DNA from: an uncultured Collinsella sp.
GTDB taxonomy: Bacteria > Actinomycetota > Coriobacteriia > Coriobacteriales > Coriobacteriaceae
DNA length: 39,401 nucleotides
Direction: 5' to 3'
Assembly (NCBI GenBank): GCA_937943045.1
Contig: CALEBN010000037.1
Coordinates: forward strand, 1-39,401
In this document: positions 7,589-14,920 of the stretch, one piece after another
Layout of the letters: each line of letters opens with the position of its first letter
Position numbering within the stretch: position 1 is the first letter of the stretch
Made by a program: the position numbers and the translations under genes
Notes under the pieces: model-generated
What the model was told of the DNA's origin: nothing
What the model saw: the letters and a program-made list of their open reading frames with translations, nothing else
Database searches by the model: none

Positions 7589-7604
7589 GGGAGATGAGGC
7601 TGGG

Positions 7605-8201
7605 ATGGATAAGGCTGAGTTGCGGCGGGCGGTGATTGCCCGGCGCAATGCTCTTGATTTGGATGTTCGGGCGGCGAAGTCCGCCGCTATCTGCGCGCGG
7701 CTTGTTGAGCTGATGGAGTCCAGCGGCACTGCGGGCCAACGCACCGTTGCTGTCTATGCTGCGATGGGTTCCGAGGTCGACCCAGCCGCGTTTGCCGCCG
7801 CGGCCGTCGCGCGTGGCTGGCGCGTAGCCTATCCGTGCATGCTCTCGGCAAGCGACGCCGCCGCATGCGGCCAGCGCATGTGCATGCGGGCAGTCTCTGC
7901 CGGCGATGCGTCCGAGGCCCCGTTTATCGCCCACCCTACGCGGGCCTTCGCAGCCACGGACGTCGACAGCGACCACTTCCCCATCGTGCCCGCCGCCGAG
8001 CTCGACATGGTTGTCGTGCCGCTCGTAGCTTTCGACCGCACCGGCGCGCGCCTGGGCTACGGCGGCGGCTGCTACGACCGCTACCTGCCCATGCTCTCAC
8101 CCGCATGCCAAATCACCGGCATCGCCTTTGACGAACAGCGCGTCGAACACGTTCCCACCGACGCCCACGACCTGCCGCTACCCTACATCGTCAGCGCCTA
8201 A
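7605..8201 (+). CDS. 5-formyltetrahydrofolate cyclo-ligase
   Basis: A 198-residue cytoplasmic enzyme that uses ATP to convert 5-formyl-THF to 5,10-methenyl-THF, salvaging folate. The N-terminus MDKAELRRAVIARRNAL and the ATP/folate motif LGYGGGCYDRYL near the C-terminus are diagnostic, with PLVAFDRTGARLG just before it. Length is typical. The chosen ATG has GAGG five bases upstream; a TTG further up falls inside the adjacent hairpin repeat and is unlikely. It stands alone, convergent with metA. Confidence 0.92.
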   Translation: MDKAELRRAVIARRNALDLDVRAAKSAAICARLVELMESSGTAGQRTVAVYAAMGSEVDPAAFAAAAVARGWRVAYPCMLSASDAAACGQRMCMRAVSAGDASEAPFIAHPTRAFAATDVDSDHFPIVPAAELDMVVVPLVAFDRTGARLGYGGGCYDRYLPMLSPACQITGIAFDEQRVEHVPTDAHDLPLPYIVSA

Positions 8202-8224
8202 CGGCTGGCGCACCTCCCGACGGC

Positions 8225-9151
8225 CTAGTGCTCCTCGCCGGCGCGGGCCAGGTCGTAGGGCGTGGTCTGGTAGACGTAGTAGTTGAGCCAGTTGGTGTAG
8301 AACAGCTGAGCCTGGCTGCGCCAGACGTTGCGCGGCTCGGCGGTGGGATCGTCGCCCGGGAAGTAATGCGCCGGCACCTGAGGGTTGAGGCCGCGCTTCA
8401 CGTCGCGCTCGTACTCCAGGCGCAGCGTGTCGGTATCGTACTCGGGGTGGCCAAATACAAAGAAGCGACGGCTGTCGGTCGACTTGACGATGTACAGGCC
8501 CACCTCGTCGGACACGGCCACGACCTCAAGCTGCGGCTCGGCCTCCACGTCCTCGCGGCGCACATCGGTGTTGCGCGAATGCACGGCATAGAAACGGTCG
8601 TCAAAGCCGCGAACCAGCGGGCTTTGCGGCTTCACCAGATAATGCTCGAACACGCCGCTCGCCTTTGTCGGCAGGTCGTGCTTCTGGATACCGTAATGAT
8701 GGTACAGGCCGGCCTGTGCGCCCCAACAAATGTGCAGCGTAGAGTGCACGTGCGTGGTGGACCAATCCATGATCTGGCAGAGCTCGGGCCAGTAGTCGAC
8801 CTCCTCGAACGGCATCTGTTCCACCGGCGCGCCCGTGATGATCAGGCCGTCGTAGTGGATGTCGCGGATGTCGTCGAACGTGCGGTAGAACGTCTCCAGG
8901 TGGCCGGCGCTTACGTGCGTGGCCTCGTGCGTCTTGGTGCGCAGCAGGTCCACCTCCACCTGCAGCGGCGTGTTGGAGAGCTTGCGCATGATTTGCGTCT
9001 CGGTGGCGATCTTGGTGGGCATGAGGTTGAGGATGAGCACGCGCAGCGGGCGGATGTCTTGGTGCAGCGCGCGGTACTCGGTCATGACAAAGATGTTCTC
9101 GCTCTCGAGCTGCGCGGCGGCAGGGAGGGCGTCGGGAATGCGAATGGGCAT
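8225..9151 (-). CDS. metA: Homoserine O-acyltransferase MetA, predicted acetyl-CoA specific
   Basis: A 308-residue enzyme that activates homoserine in methionine synthesis. The nucleophile is C142 (ICWGAQAGLYHHYG), with H235 and E237 in FGHPEYD completing the active site. Residue 111 is Glu (GAPVEQMPFEEVDYW). In this family Glu111 has been linked to acetyl-CoA use and Gly111 to succinyl-CoA use, so O-acetylhomoserine is the predicted product despite the usual succinyltransferase name. The start has AAGGAG 5-6 bases upstream. Gene order gives no methionine partner; the divergent neighbour is a dehydrogenase. I looked for an S-box leader and did not find one. Confidence 0.94.
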   Translation of the reverse strand: MPIRIPDALPAAAQLESENIFVMTEYRALHQDIRPLRVLILNLMPTKIATETQIMRKLSNTPLQVEVDLLRTKTHEATHVSAGHLETFYRTFDDIRDIHYDGLIITGAPVEQMPFEEVDYWPELCQIMDWSTTHVHSTLHICWGAQAGLYHHYGIQKHDLPTKASGVFEHYLVKPQSPLVRGFDDRFYAVHSRNTDVRREDVEAEPQLEVVAVSDEVGLYIVKSTDSRRFFVFGHPEYDTDTLRLEYERDVKRGLNPQVPAHYFPGDDPTAEPRNVWRSQAQLFYTNWLNYYVYQTTPYDLARAGEEH

Positions 9152-9362
9152 GGATGCTCCTTACGAGTCAGTTGCAGCTATGGTACAACGAGCAGCCCTA
9201 TCCGCGCGAGCACATCGCCCAGCGATGCCGTCAGCGGCCCAAATCACTCCAAAAGTAGAGATTAAGGCATGTGCCAAAAATCTACGGCGCTTTAGTCTAG
9301 CAAAGTGGCAGCTGGACGCTACAATGGTTCGACGCGAAAAACTCGGCCGAAAGGATACATAT

Positions 9363-10340
9363 ATGTACCAGACGCGTAAGATCGGTGTGGTCGGCCAGGG
9401 CCACGTAGGAGCACATGTCGCCAACAGCCTGCTTATGCAGGGCATTGCCGATGAGCTGTACCTGTGCGATATCAACGAGGCCAAGGTGACGTCCGAAGTC
9501 CAGGACCTGCGCGACTCCCTTTCGTTTGTCCCGTATAACACCAAAATCGTCAACTGCTACGACCACTACGAGGAGCTGGCCTGCTGCGACGTCATCGTCA
9601 ACGCCGCCGGCAAGGTCGCGCTGGCCGCCGGCAACCGCGACGGCGAGCTGTTCTTTACCACCGACGCCGCCCGCACCTTTGCCAAGCGCATCGTCGACGC
9701 CGGCTTTGACGGCATCTTCGTAAGCATCTCCAACCCCTGCGACGTCGTGTGCACCGAGCTGTGGCACCTGACCGGCTACGATCCCAAGAAGATCATCGGC
9801 TCGGGCTGCGGCCTGGATTCCGCCCGCCTGCGCACCGAGATCTCCAAGAAGGTCGGCGTGAGCCCCAAGTCCATCGACGCCTACATGATCGGCGAGCACG
9901 GCTTTAGCCAGCTGGCTGCCTTTAAGGCTGCGACCATCGCCGGCAAGAGCCTCAACGAGCTTCAGGCCGAGAACCCCGACAAGTACGCCTTTGACCACAT
10001 GGAGGTCGAGGAGCTCGCGCGCAAGGGCGGCTATGTGACCTACCAGGGCAAGCAGTGCACCGAGTACGCCGTCGCCAACTCCGCCGCGCGCGTCTGCGCC
10101 GCCGTGCTGCACAACGAGCACGCCGTGCTTTCCGCCTCCACGCTCATGACCGGCCAATATGGTGAGGAGGGCATCTTTACCTCCCTGCCGTGCGTGATCG
10201 GTGCCGAGGGCGTCGAGGAGGTTTACACACTGGACCTGTCCGAGCACGAGCTCGAGGGCTTCCACAAGAGCTGCCAGCACATTCGCGACAACATCGCCCA
10301 GCTCGACTGGTGGGACGCCGAGGCCTACGACGCAAAGTAG
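9363..10340 (+). CDS. L-lactate / L-2-hydroxyacid dehydrogenase
   Basis: A 325-residue NAD-dependent dehydrogenase of the lactate/malate family, reducing a 2-oxoacid to an L-2-hydroxyacid. Residues 8-17 give the Rossmann GQGHVG loop, D36 the NAD ribose contact, N124 SNPCD, D152 and R155 in GLDSARLR, and H179 (GEHG) the catalytic His. The substrate loop is AAGKVALAAGNRDGELFFT instead of the usual AGxxQKPGETRL of standard LDH; it looks more like L-2-hydroxyisocaproate dehydrogenases, so a bulkier oxoacid than pyruvate is possible. GAAAGGA lies seven bases before the ATG; TACAAT (9320-9325) is a possible -10. A strong terminator follows. Confidence 0.88.
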   Translation: MYQTRKIGVVGQGHVGAHVANSLLMQGIADELYLCDINEAKVTSEVQDLRDSLSFVPYNTKIVNCYDHYEELACCDVIVNAAGKVALAAGNRDGELFFTTDAARTFAKRIVDAGFDGIFVSISNPCDVVCTELWHLTGYDPKKIIGSGCGLDSARLRTEISKKVGVSPKSIDAYMIGEHGFSQLAAFKAATIAGKSLNELQAENPDKYAFDHMEVEELARKGGYVTYQGKQCTEYAVANSAARVCAAVLHNEHAVLSASTLMTGQYGEEGIFTSLPCVIGAEGVEEVYTLDLSEHELEGFHKSCQHIRDNIAQLDWWDAEAYDAK

Positions 10341-10382
10341 GCCGCTGGCTGCCGCAACCTTGCGAATCGAAGCACGATACTA

Positions 10383-10424
10383 AGCGGGCCGCGCCGGAAA
10401 TCCCCGGCGCGGCCCGCTTTTTTT
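10383..10424 (+). terminator. Intrinsic terminator of the dehydrogenase gene
   Basis: A 15-bp perfect GC-rich stem (10383-10397 with 10404-10418), 6-base loop, followed by seven T residues. Placed 43 bases after the stop codon. Confidence 0.95.
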
Positions 10425-10455
10425 ACTCACACAGTGCCCTTGCGAATCGAAGGTG

Positions 10456-10622
10456 AATACTTTTCCGCGAAGTGAACGAGCAAAAACGAGCCCCCGAAGC
10501 ATCGACACTTTTCAGACGCCGCTTCCTGCGGTTTCGCCAAGTTTTTCCTGCGGTTTTGGCGCCAAAAAGTGTCGATGCTTCGAGGGTCAAAAATAGGTCG
10601 TTCACTTCTCGGGAAAAGTATT
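10456..10622. repeat. Long imperfect inverted repeat (about 60-base arms)
   Basis: The left arm (~10456-10515) and right arm (~10561-10622) pair over about 60 bases with few mismatches; both contain CGAAGCATCGACACTTTT and AATACTTTTCC in opposite orientation. The 45-base centre holds a direct repeat of TTCCTGCGGTTT (10523 and 10545). I see no credible protein in it. It could be a MITE-like or REP-type element or an RNA gene. The 10341-10733 gap otherwise holds only the flanking terminators. Confidence 0.75.
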
Positions 10623-10666
10623 TGACTTCGTTTTTCGACAAACAAAACCGGTCATCGCAACGCAAA

Positions 10667-10693
10667 CGGGGCCTGCGCTTAGCGTAGGCCCCG
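10667..10693 (-). terminator. Hairpin after the first SIS gene
   Basis: CGGGGCCT (10667-10674) pairs with AGGCCCCG (10686-10693), and the stem continues inward with three or four more pairs. It lies 40 bases beyond the stop of the minus-strand SIS gene. The T-tract is short (TTTG), so termination is probable but not certain. Confidence 0.6.
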
Positions 10694-10733
10694 ACGTGAG
10701 AAGTTGTTATCCCGGTAACTTAATACCGCTCGA

Positions 10734-11702
10734 TTAGTACTGCTCGATGCCCATGTAGCGACGGATCTCGGGGCTGTGGTCGAACACCTTGCCGCGGGCG
10801 GCGCGCAGCTCGCAGCTTATCGCGTAGAAGAAGATCGGCTCCAGGAACGAACGCACGCTGGCGGGCACCTCGCCCACGCCGTACTCGAGCGCATCGAGCA
10901 CCATGACCGTATCGGTGTGCGTGTTGAGGAACGCGAGCGCACGCTCCTCCATGGGGCGGCACTCGCCCGATCCGAGCTGTACAAAGTAGAACACGCCGGG
11001 CTCGGTGGCTTCGAACGGACCGTGGAAGTACTCGCCGGAGTGGATGTAGCAGCAGTGCTGCCACTGCATCTCCATGAGCGAGCAGATGGCCATGGCGTAG
11101 GTCTGGCTAAAGTTGGGGCCGGAACCCAGGATATAGAAGAACTTATGCTGCTGGCAGAGCTCGGCAAAACGGGCGCCCAGCTCGGCGTTGACCTTCTCGC
11201 GTGCAGCGGGCAGCAGCGCATCCATCTGCTTAAGGCCGGCGTACATGTCGGCAAGCGCCTCGTAACCCTCTTGCTGGTCGAGCAGCTCGGCAGCCATCAG
11301 GGCGCCGATGCCCTGCGGCACCTCGGCCTGCGGCACGCCTTCGCCCCACGGATAGACCCAGGTGGTCCACTTGCCGTTGTCGATCTTCGAGCCCTCGCAG
11401 TCGGTGAGGGCGACAACCTCGGCGCCGGCGGCCAGCGCCATCTCGCAGCCGTCGACGACCTCCTGCGTATTGCCGCTGTGGCTGCAGGCGATGACGAGCG
11501 ACTTCGGCCCTAGGCTCTTGGGAGCCATCAGGCAAAACTCGCGTGCCGTGTAGACCGTCGAGGTAAACGTGGTGGCCTCGCGCTTGAGCAGCTCGTTGGC
11601 CGGCATCAGGTCGATCATCGAACCGCCGCAGGCGATCCAAAAGACGTTCTCAATCTTGCCCTTGCGCTCGATAATTTCCTGAACCAGATCGTGTGCGTTC
11701 AC
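10734..11702 (-). CDS. SIS-domain sugar-phosphate deglycase/isomerase (FrlB/FraB-like), copy 1
   Basis: A 322-residue protein with two SIS domains. CGGSMIDLMPAN (25-36) and CSHSGNTQEVV (73-83) are the sugar-phosphate loops. E211 (in EMQW) and H227 (in EYFHGPFE) lie 16 apart, the same spacing as the Glu/His pair I recall as catalytic in 6-phosphofructose-aspartate deglycase FraB. That favours deglycation of a phosphorylated Amadori compound over simple aldose-ketose isomerisation or glucosamine synthesis; no glutaminase domain is present. The start is GTG, with AAGGAGG about nine bases upstream. It sits 144 bp downstream of a GntR regulator, with GTTCTAT operators between. Substrate unknown. 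Confidence 0.82.
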   Translation of the reverse strand: MNAHDLVQEIIERKGKIENVFWIACGGSMIDLMPANELLKREATTFTSTVYTAREFCLMAPKSLGPKSLVIACSHSGNTQEVVDGCEMALAAGAEVVALTDCEGSKIDNGKWTTWVYPWGEGVPQAEVPQGIGALMAAELLDQQEGYEALADMYAGLKQMDALLPAAREKVNAELGARFAELCQQHKFFYILGSGPNFSQTYAMAICSLMEMQWQHCCYIHSGEYFHGPFEATEPGVFYFVQLGSGECRPMEERALAFLNTHTDTVMVLDALEYGVGEVPASVRSFLEPIFFYAISCELRAARGKVFDHSPEIRRYMGIEQY

Positions 11703-11758
11703 GGTGATGTTCCTCCTTGTGTGGCGGCTTTGGACGACGGCAGCTCGTACCTGCGGTC

Positions 11759-11780
11759 GTTCTATGTTGTCCTATTTATA
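11759..11780 (-). promoter_or_regulatory. Promoter -10 and tandem operator pair before SIS copy 1
   Basis: GTTCTAT (11759) and GTCCTAT (11769) are repeated at a 10-bp period, one helical turn, just downstream of a minus-strand TATAAA (-10, 11775-11780) with TTCACG 17 bp further upstream. Binding here would block transcription into the SIS gene. Confidence 0.5.
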
Positions 11781-11820
11781 GCACGCATGACGACGCCCGT
11801 GAAGCCATTTCACCAAATTT

Positions 11821-11837
11821 GTTCTATATCGTTCTAT
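11821..11837. promoter_or_regulatory. Second tandem operator pair GTTCTAT-N3-GTTCTAT
   Basis: Two exact GTTCTAT heptamers at 11821 and 11831, again 10 bp apart, 46 bp upstream of the promoter and immediately past the GntR stop codon. Likely a second site for the same regulator. Confidence 0.5.
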
Positions 11838-11846
11838 CTATGGACG

Positions 11847-12605
11847 TTAGATGTCGAACACGTAGCGCGAGCCCACGATCTTTTGGCGTCCGAGCAGCAG
11901 GGGCCGCCCGTCCGCATCGGTAAAGTATGCCTCCATATAGAAGAGCGGCTCGCCGACCGGCACCTCCAGCAGCGGGGCCGCCTGAGCATCGGCAAGCGCA
12001 ATCTCCACCGTACAGGGGTCGGACTTGAGCGGCGCACGGCCCGAATGCTCGGCAACGAGCGCAAAGATGGAATTGTCCGTGAGGTCCTTGTCGGCAAGCG
12101 TCTGCAGATAGGGATGGTCGGCCAGCACAAAGGCGTTGTTCTCGAGCATGACGGGCACGCCATCTGCCGTGCGCACGCGCTCGACCACGATGAGCTCGCA
12201 GCCGGGTTCCACCCCAAAAAACGCCGCGTCCTCGCGCGTCGCCGCAACCACCGTGCGCGACACCAGACGTGCTCCGGCCACCATGTCGTTGGCGGCGCAA
12301 CCCTCGGAAAAGCTCTGAACGTCACCCTTCTGGACAATCTTGCGTTTGAGCTTGGGCGCACACACAAACGTGCCCCTCCCCTGCTGGCGGTTGAGATACC
12401 CCGCGCGCGACAGCTCCTCGACGGCGCGGCGCACGGTGATGCGTCCCACGCCGTAGTACTTCGCGAGCTCCATCTCGGAAGGAATGCGCGAGCCGGATGC
12501 GTACACGCCGCGCGCGATCTCGCCCTTTAAGTCGTCCATAACCTGCTGGTACAGCGGCACGGCGGACACCTCAGTGCGCTCGGTTTTATCGTCGGATGCC
12601 ATCAT
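11847..12605 (-). CDS. GntR/HutC-family regulator with UTRA domain, linked to SIS copy 1
   Basis: A 252-residue regulator. The winged helix spans ~15-82 (PLYQQVMDDLKGEIARGVY, RIPSEMELAKYYGVGR, TVRRAVEEL, RQQGRGTFV) and the UTRA effector domain ~95-250, ending in the family's GRQKIVGSRYVFDI. Its ATG overlaps the recQ stop codon (TAATG), so the two are translationally coupled; a second ATG follows directly. The next gene downstream is the SIS protein, with two candidate operators in the gap, so the regulator probably controls it in response to its phosphorylated substrate. Sequence style is close to the regulators at 908 and 14921, suggesting paralogues. Confidence 0.9.
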   Translation of the reverse strand: MMASDDKTERTEVSAVPLYQQVMDDLKGEIARGVYASGSRIPSEMELAKYYGVGRITVRRAVEELSRAGYLNRQQGRGTFVCAPKLKRKIVQKGDVQSFSEGCAANDMVAGARLVSRTVVAATREDAAFFGVEPGCELIVVERVRTADGVPVMLENNAFVLADHPYLQTLADKDLTDNSIFALVAEHSGRAPLKSDPCTVEIALADAQAAPLLEVPVGEPLFYMEAYFTDADGRPLLLGRQKIVGSRYVFDI

Positions 12606-14587
12606 TACGCTCCATCCCGTGCATGCTCGGACTCAAACTCTTCAATCGCCGTCATAAACTGCTCGCCAAAGGCGTCGGCTTTTTTCTCGCCAATGCCGTT
12701 AACCTGGATCAGCTCGTCGCGTGTCTGCGGGCGCAGGCGGCACAGGCCGCGCAGGGCCTTGTCGGAGAAGACCATATACGGCGCCATCTCCAGCTCCGTC
12801 GAGATCTCCTTGCGGAGGGCGCGCAGGCGCTCGAACAGCTCGGCATCGTCACCCACGCGCGGGCGCTGATCTAGCTCGGCCTCCTCACGCAGCAGATCCA
12901 CCGCGCGGCGGGCACGGGCCGAGGCCTTGCGCTTGGACGCACGACGCTTGACGGTAAAGGCAAACGCCTCATCCTCGACCTCGGTGGCACGCGGGCCCAG
13001 CCCCACGACCGGGTACTGCCCCTGCGAGGTAGCCAGATAACCGCGGCCGCACAGCTGGCCGATGATGTCCTTGATACGCCCGACCGATTCGCTCGACAGC
13101 TCACCGTAGCCGCGGTCCTCGTCCAGATGCATCTGGCGAATGCGCTCGGTGTTGCCGCCGTGGAGCACGTCGGCGATGAGCGACTTGCCAAAGCGCATGG
13201 GTCGCGTGGCCACATAGCGCACAGCGGCGCGGGCCATATCGGTGACGTCCTCGACCTCGAACTGCGTGAGGCAGTTGCTGCAGTTGCCGCAGCCCTCGGC
13301 CTCGTCCGTGGCGGTGGCGCCCGCACCAGCCGCGGCAGCATGCTCGGCCGCGGCCTCGTCGCCAAAGTAGCGCAACATATATTCGCGCAGGCAGCCGGTG
13401 GTATTGCAGTAGCCCTCCATCTGGCTGAGCAGACGATATCGATTCTGGAGCGCCCACGCGCGCTGCTCGTCGTCGAGCGCCTCATCGGCAGCGTCGCCGC
13501 GGTCGATCAGAAAGCGGCGCATGCGAAAATCGTTGCCATTCCACAGCAAATGGCAGCTGGCCGGGTCGCCATCGCGACCGGCGCGACCTGCCTCTTGGTA
13601 GTAGGCCTCGATGCTCTCGGGCACATTGTTGTGGATCACGTAGCGCACGTTGGGCTTGTCGATACCCATGCCAAAGGCATTGGTGGCAACCATCACCTGA
13701 ATATCGTCGTCGATAAAGGCGCGTTGGCTTTGACGACGGGCGTCGTTGCCCATGCCGGCATGGTAGCGGCCAACGCGAATGCCGCTGGGGCCCAGCGCCT
13801 CGGCAAGCTCGCCTGCCAGAGCATCGACCGACTTGCGGGTCGAGCAATACACGATGCCGCTCTCGCCCGAATGCGCGATCACATAGTCGCGCACCCACGC
13901 GGCCTTGGCCTTGTCGCCCATCTCCTCGCAGCCAAAGTAGAGGTTCTTGCGATCGAAGCCCGTCACCACCGTCGCGGGGTTTTGCAGGCCGAGCATCTGC
14001 TGGATATCCGCGCGCACACGCTCGGTCGCCGTAGCGGTAAAGGCTGCCACGATAGGGCGCTGCGGCAGGGAATCGATGAACTCGCGAATCTGCAGGTAGG
14101 CGGGGCGGAAATCCTGGCCCCATTGGCTCACGCAGTGGGCCTCGTCAATGGCCACGAGCGGCACGCCGATGCCGCCTTCGGCCGCAGCTTCCTGCGCAAA
14201 GGCCAGAAAGCGCGGCTCGAGCAGGCGCTCGGGCGCCACATACATAAGCTGGTAGCGCCCCTCACGAGCACGCTTGAGCACGGTGTTTTGCTGGGCCGGG
14301 GTAAGGCTGGAGTTGAGATAGCTGGGTCGCGCACCCGCCGCGAGCAACGCACGGGTCTGGTCCTCCATAAGCGACAGCAGCGGACTCACCACAAAGGTGA
14401 TGCCGGGCAGCATGAGCGCGGGCACCTGGTAGCAAATGGACTTGCCGGCGCCCGTGGGCATAACACCCAGCGCATCGCGACCGGCAAGGATCGCATCGAC
14501 CATGCGGTCCTGTCCCGGGCGAAACGAGGTGTAGCCAAAATAGGCGCCGAGCGTGTCGAGCGCCATCTGCTGCATGCTATCGGTCAT
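12605..14587 (-). CDS. recQ: ATP-dependent DNA helicase RecQ
   Basis: A 660-residue superfamily 2, 3'-5' helicase for recombination and repair. It has the Q-motif region YFGYTSFRPGQ, Walker A MPTGAGKS (K49), DEAHC near 147, QWGQDFRPAY, and motif VI QEAGRAGRDG. The RecQ-Ct zinc site is CNTTGCLREYM...CGNCSNC with an Ala/Gly-rich insert inside it, and a C-terminal HRDC domain is present (~580-650: LRALRKEISTELEMAPYMVFSD). The start has AGGA six bases upstream; a second Met follows at residue 5. It overlaps the downstream GntR gene by one base, an unusual partner. Upstream is a block of palindromic repeats. Confidence 0.95.
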   Translation of the reverse strand: MTDSMQQMALDTLGAYFGYTSFRPGQDRMVDAILAGRDALGVMPTGAGKSICYQVPALMLPGITFVVSPLLSLMEDQTRALLAAGARPSYLNSSLTPAQQNTVLKRAREGRYQLMYVAPERLLEPRFLAFAQEAAAEGGIGVPLVAIDEAHCVSQWGQDFRPAYLQIREFIDSLPQRPIVAAFTATATERVRADIQQMLGLQNPATVVTGFDRKNLYFGCEEMGDKAKAAWVRDYVIAHSGESGIVYCSTRKSVDALAGELAEALGPSGIRVGRYHAGMGNDARRQSQRAFIDDDIQVMVATNAFGMGIDKPNVRYVIHNNVPESIEAYYQEAGRAGRDGDPASCHLLWNGNDFRMRRFLIDRGDAADEALDDEQRAWALQNRYRLLSQMEGYCNTTGCLREYMLRYFGDEAAAEHAAAAGAGATATDEAEGCGNCSNCLTQFEVEDVTDMARAAVRYVATRPMRFGKSLIADVLHGGNTERIRQMHLDEDRGYGELSSESVGRIKDIIGQLCGRGYLATSQGQYPVVGLGPRATEVEDEAFAFTVKRRASKRKASARARRAVDLLREEAELDQRPRVGDDAELFERLRALRKEISTELEMAPYMVFSDKALRGLCRLRPQTRDELIQVNGIGEKKADAFGEQFMTAIEEFESEHARDGA

Positions 14588-14677
14588 GGTTTCCTAACGT
14601 CAGAATCATCTGCCGCCGATTATACGCCGCCACGCGGACCGGCGTCGCCCGGCTGTCAGCCACGCTCACTCTGCGAG

Positions 14678-14733
14678 TAGTCATTGGGGACGTTCTTGAA
14701 TGACTAGTCGTTTAAGAACGTCCCCAACGACTA
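14678..14733. repeat. 56-bp palindrome around GGGGACGTTCTT
   Basis: TAGTCATTGGGGACGTTCTT on the left and AAGAACGTCCCCAACGACTA on the right mirror each other about a central GACTAGTC; the few mismatches are G/T-type. It lies 91 bp upstream of recQ. REP-like intergenic repeat or cruciform. Confidence 0.75.
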
Positions 14734-14775
14734 GTCTCTTGACAAGCGCGGAAATCCCGCAGGTTGAGCAAAAGT

Positions 14776-14886
14776 CAGCGAAAACGCCCCTAAGCGAGCA
14801 AGGTGACGTGAAAGAGGAGGGAAGCGTACTTTGGTACGCGACCGACGATTGAACGTCAGATTGCCGCTTAGGGGCGTTTGCAGCGT
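14776..14886. repeat. Long stem-loop with nested hairpin upstream of recQ
   Basis: Outer arms around AACGCCCCTAAGCG (left, near 14783) and CGCTTAGGGGCGTT (right, near 14866) pair over ~33 bases including TGACGT/ACGTCA. The loop holds a second hairpin, GCGTAC-TTTG-GTACGC (14824-14839). GGGGCGTTTGCAGCGTC at 14871-14887 recurs at 27722-27738 beside mfd. Repeat element or structured RNA; no coding frame is evident. Confidence 0.65.
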
Positions 14887-14892
14887 CAAGCC

Positions 14893-14920
14893 GTTACGCG
14901 GTTTGGCAAAACCGCGTAAC
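14893..14920 (-). terminator. Perfect 12-bp hairpin abutting the GntR stop codon
   Basis: GTTACGCGGTTT (14893-14904) and AAACCGCGTAAC (14909-14920), loop GGCA, ending one base before the GntR stop triplet. It has no T-tract on the minus strand, so it may be part of the repeat block rather than a true terminator. Confidence 0.5.

Noticed and set aside
9152..9362. Possible SAM or other riboswitch in the metA leader
   Set aside because: I looked for the S-box core and a terminator/antiterminator pair and found only a small GCATCGC/GCGATGT hairpin.
10440..10670. Small plus- and minus-strand frames inside the large inverted repeat
   Set aside because: Both strands show frames simply because the arms mirror each other; no ribosome sites and no domain.
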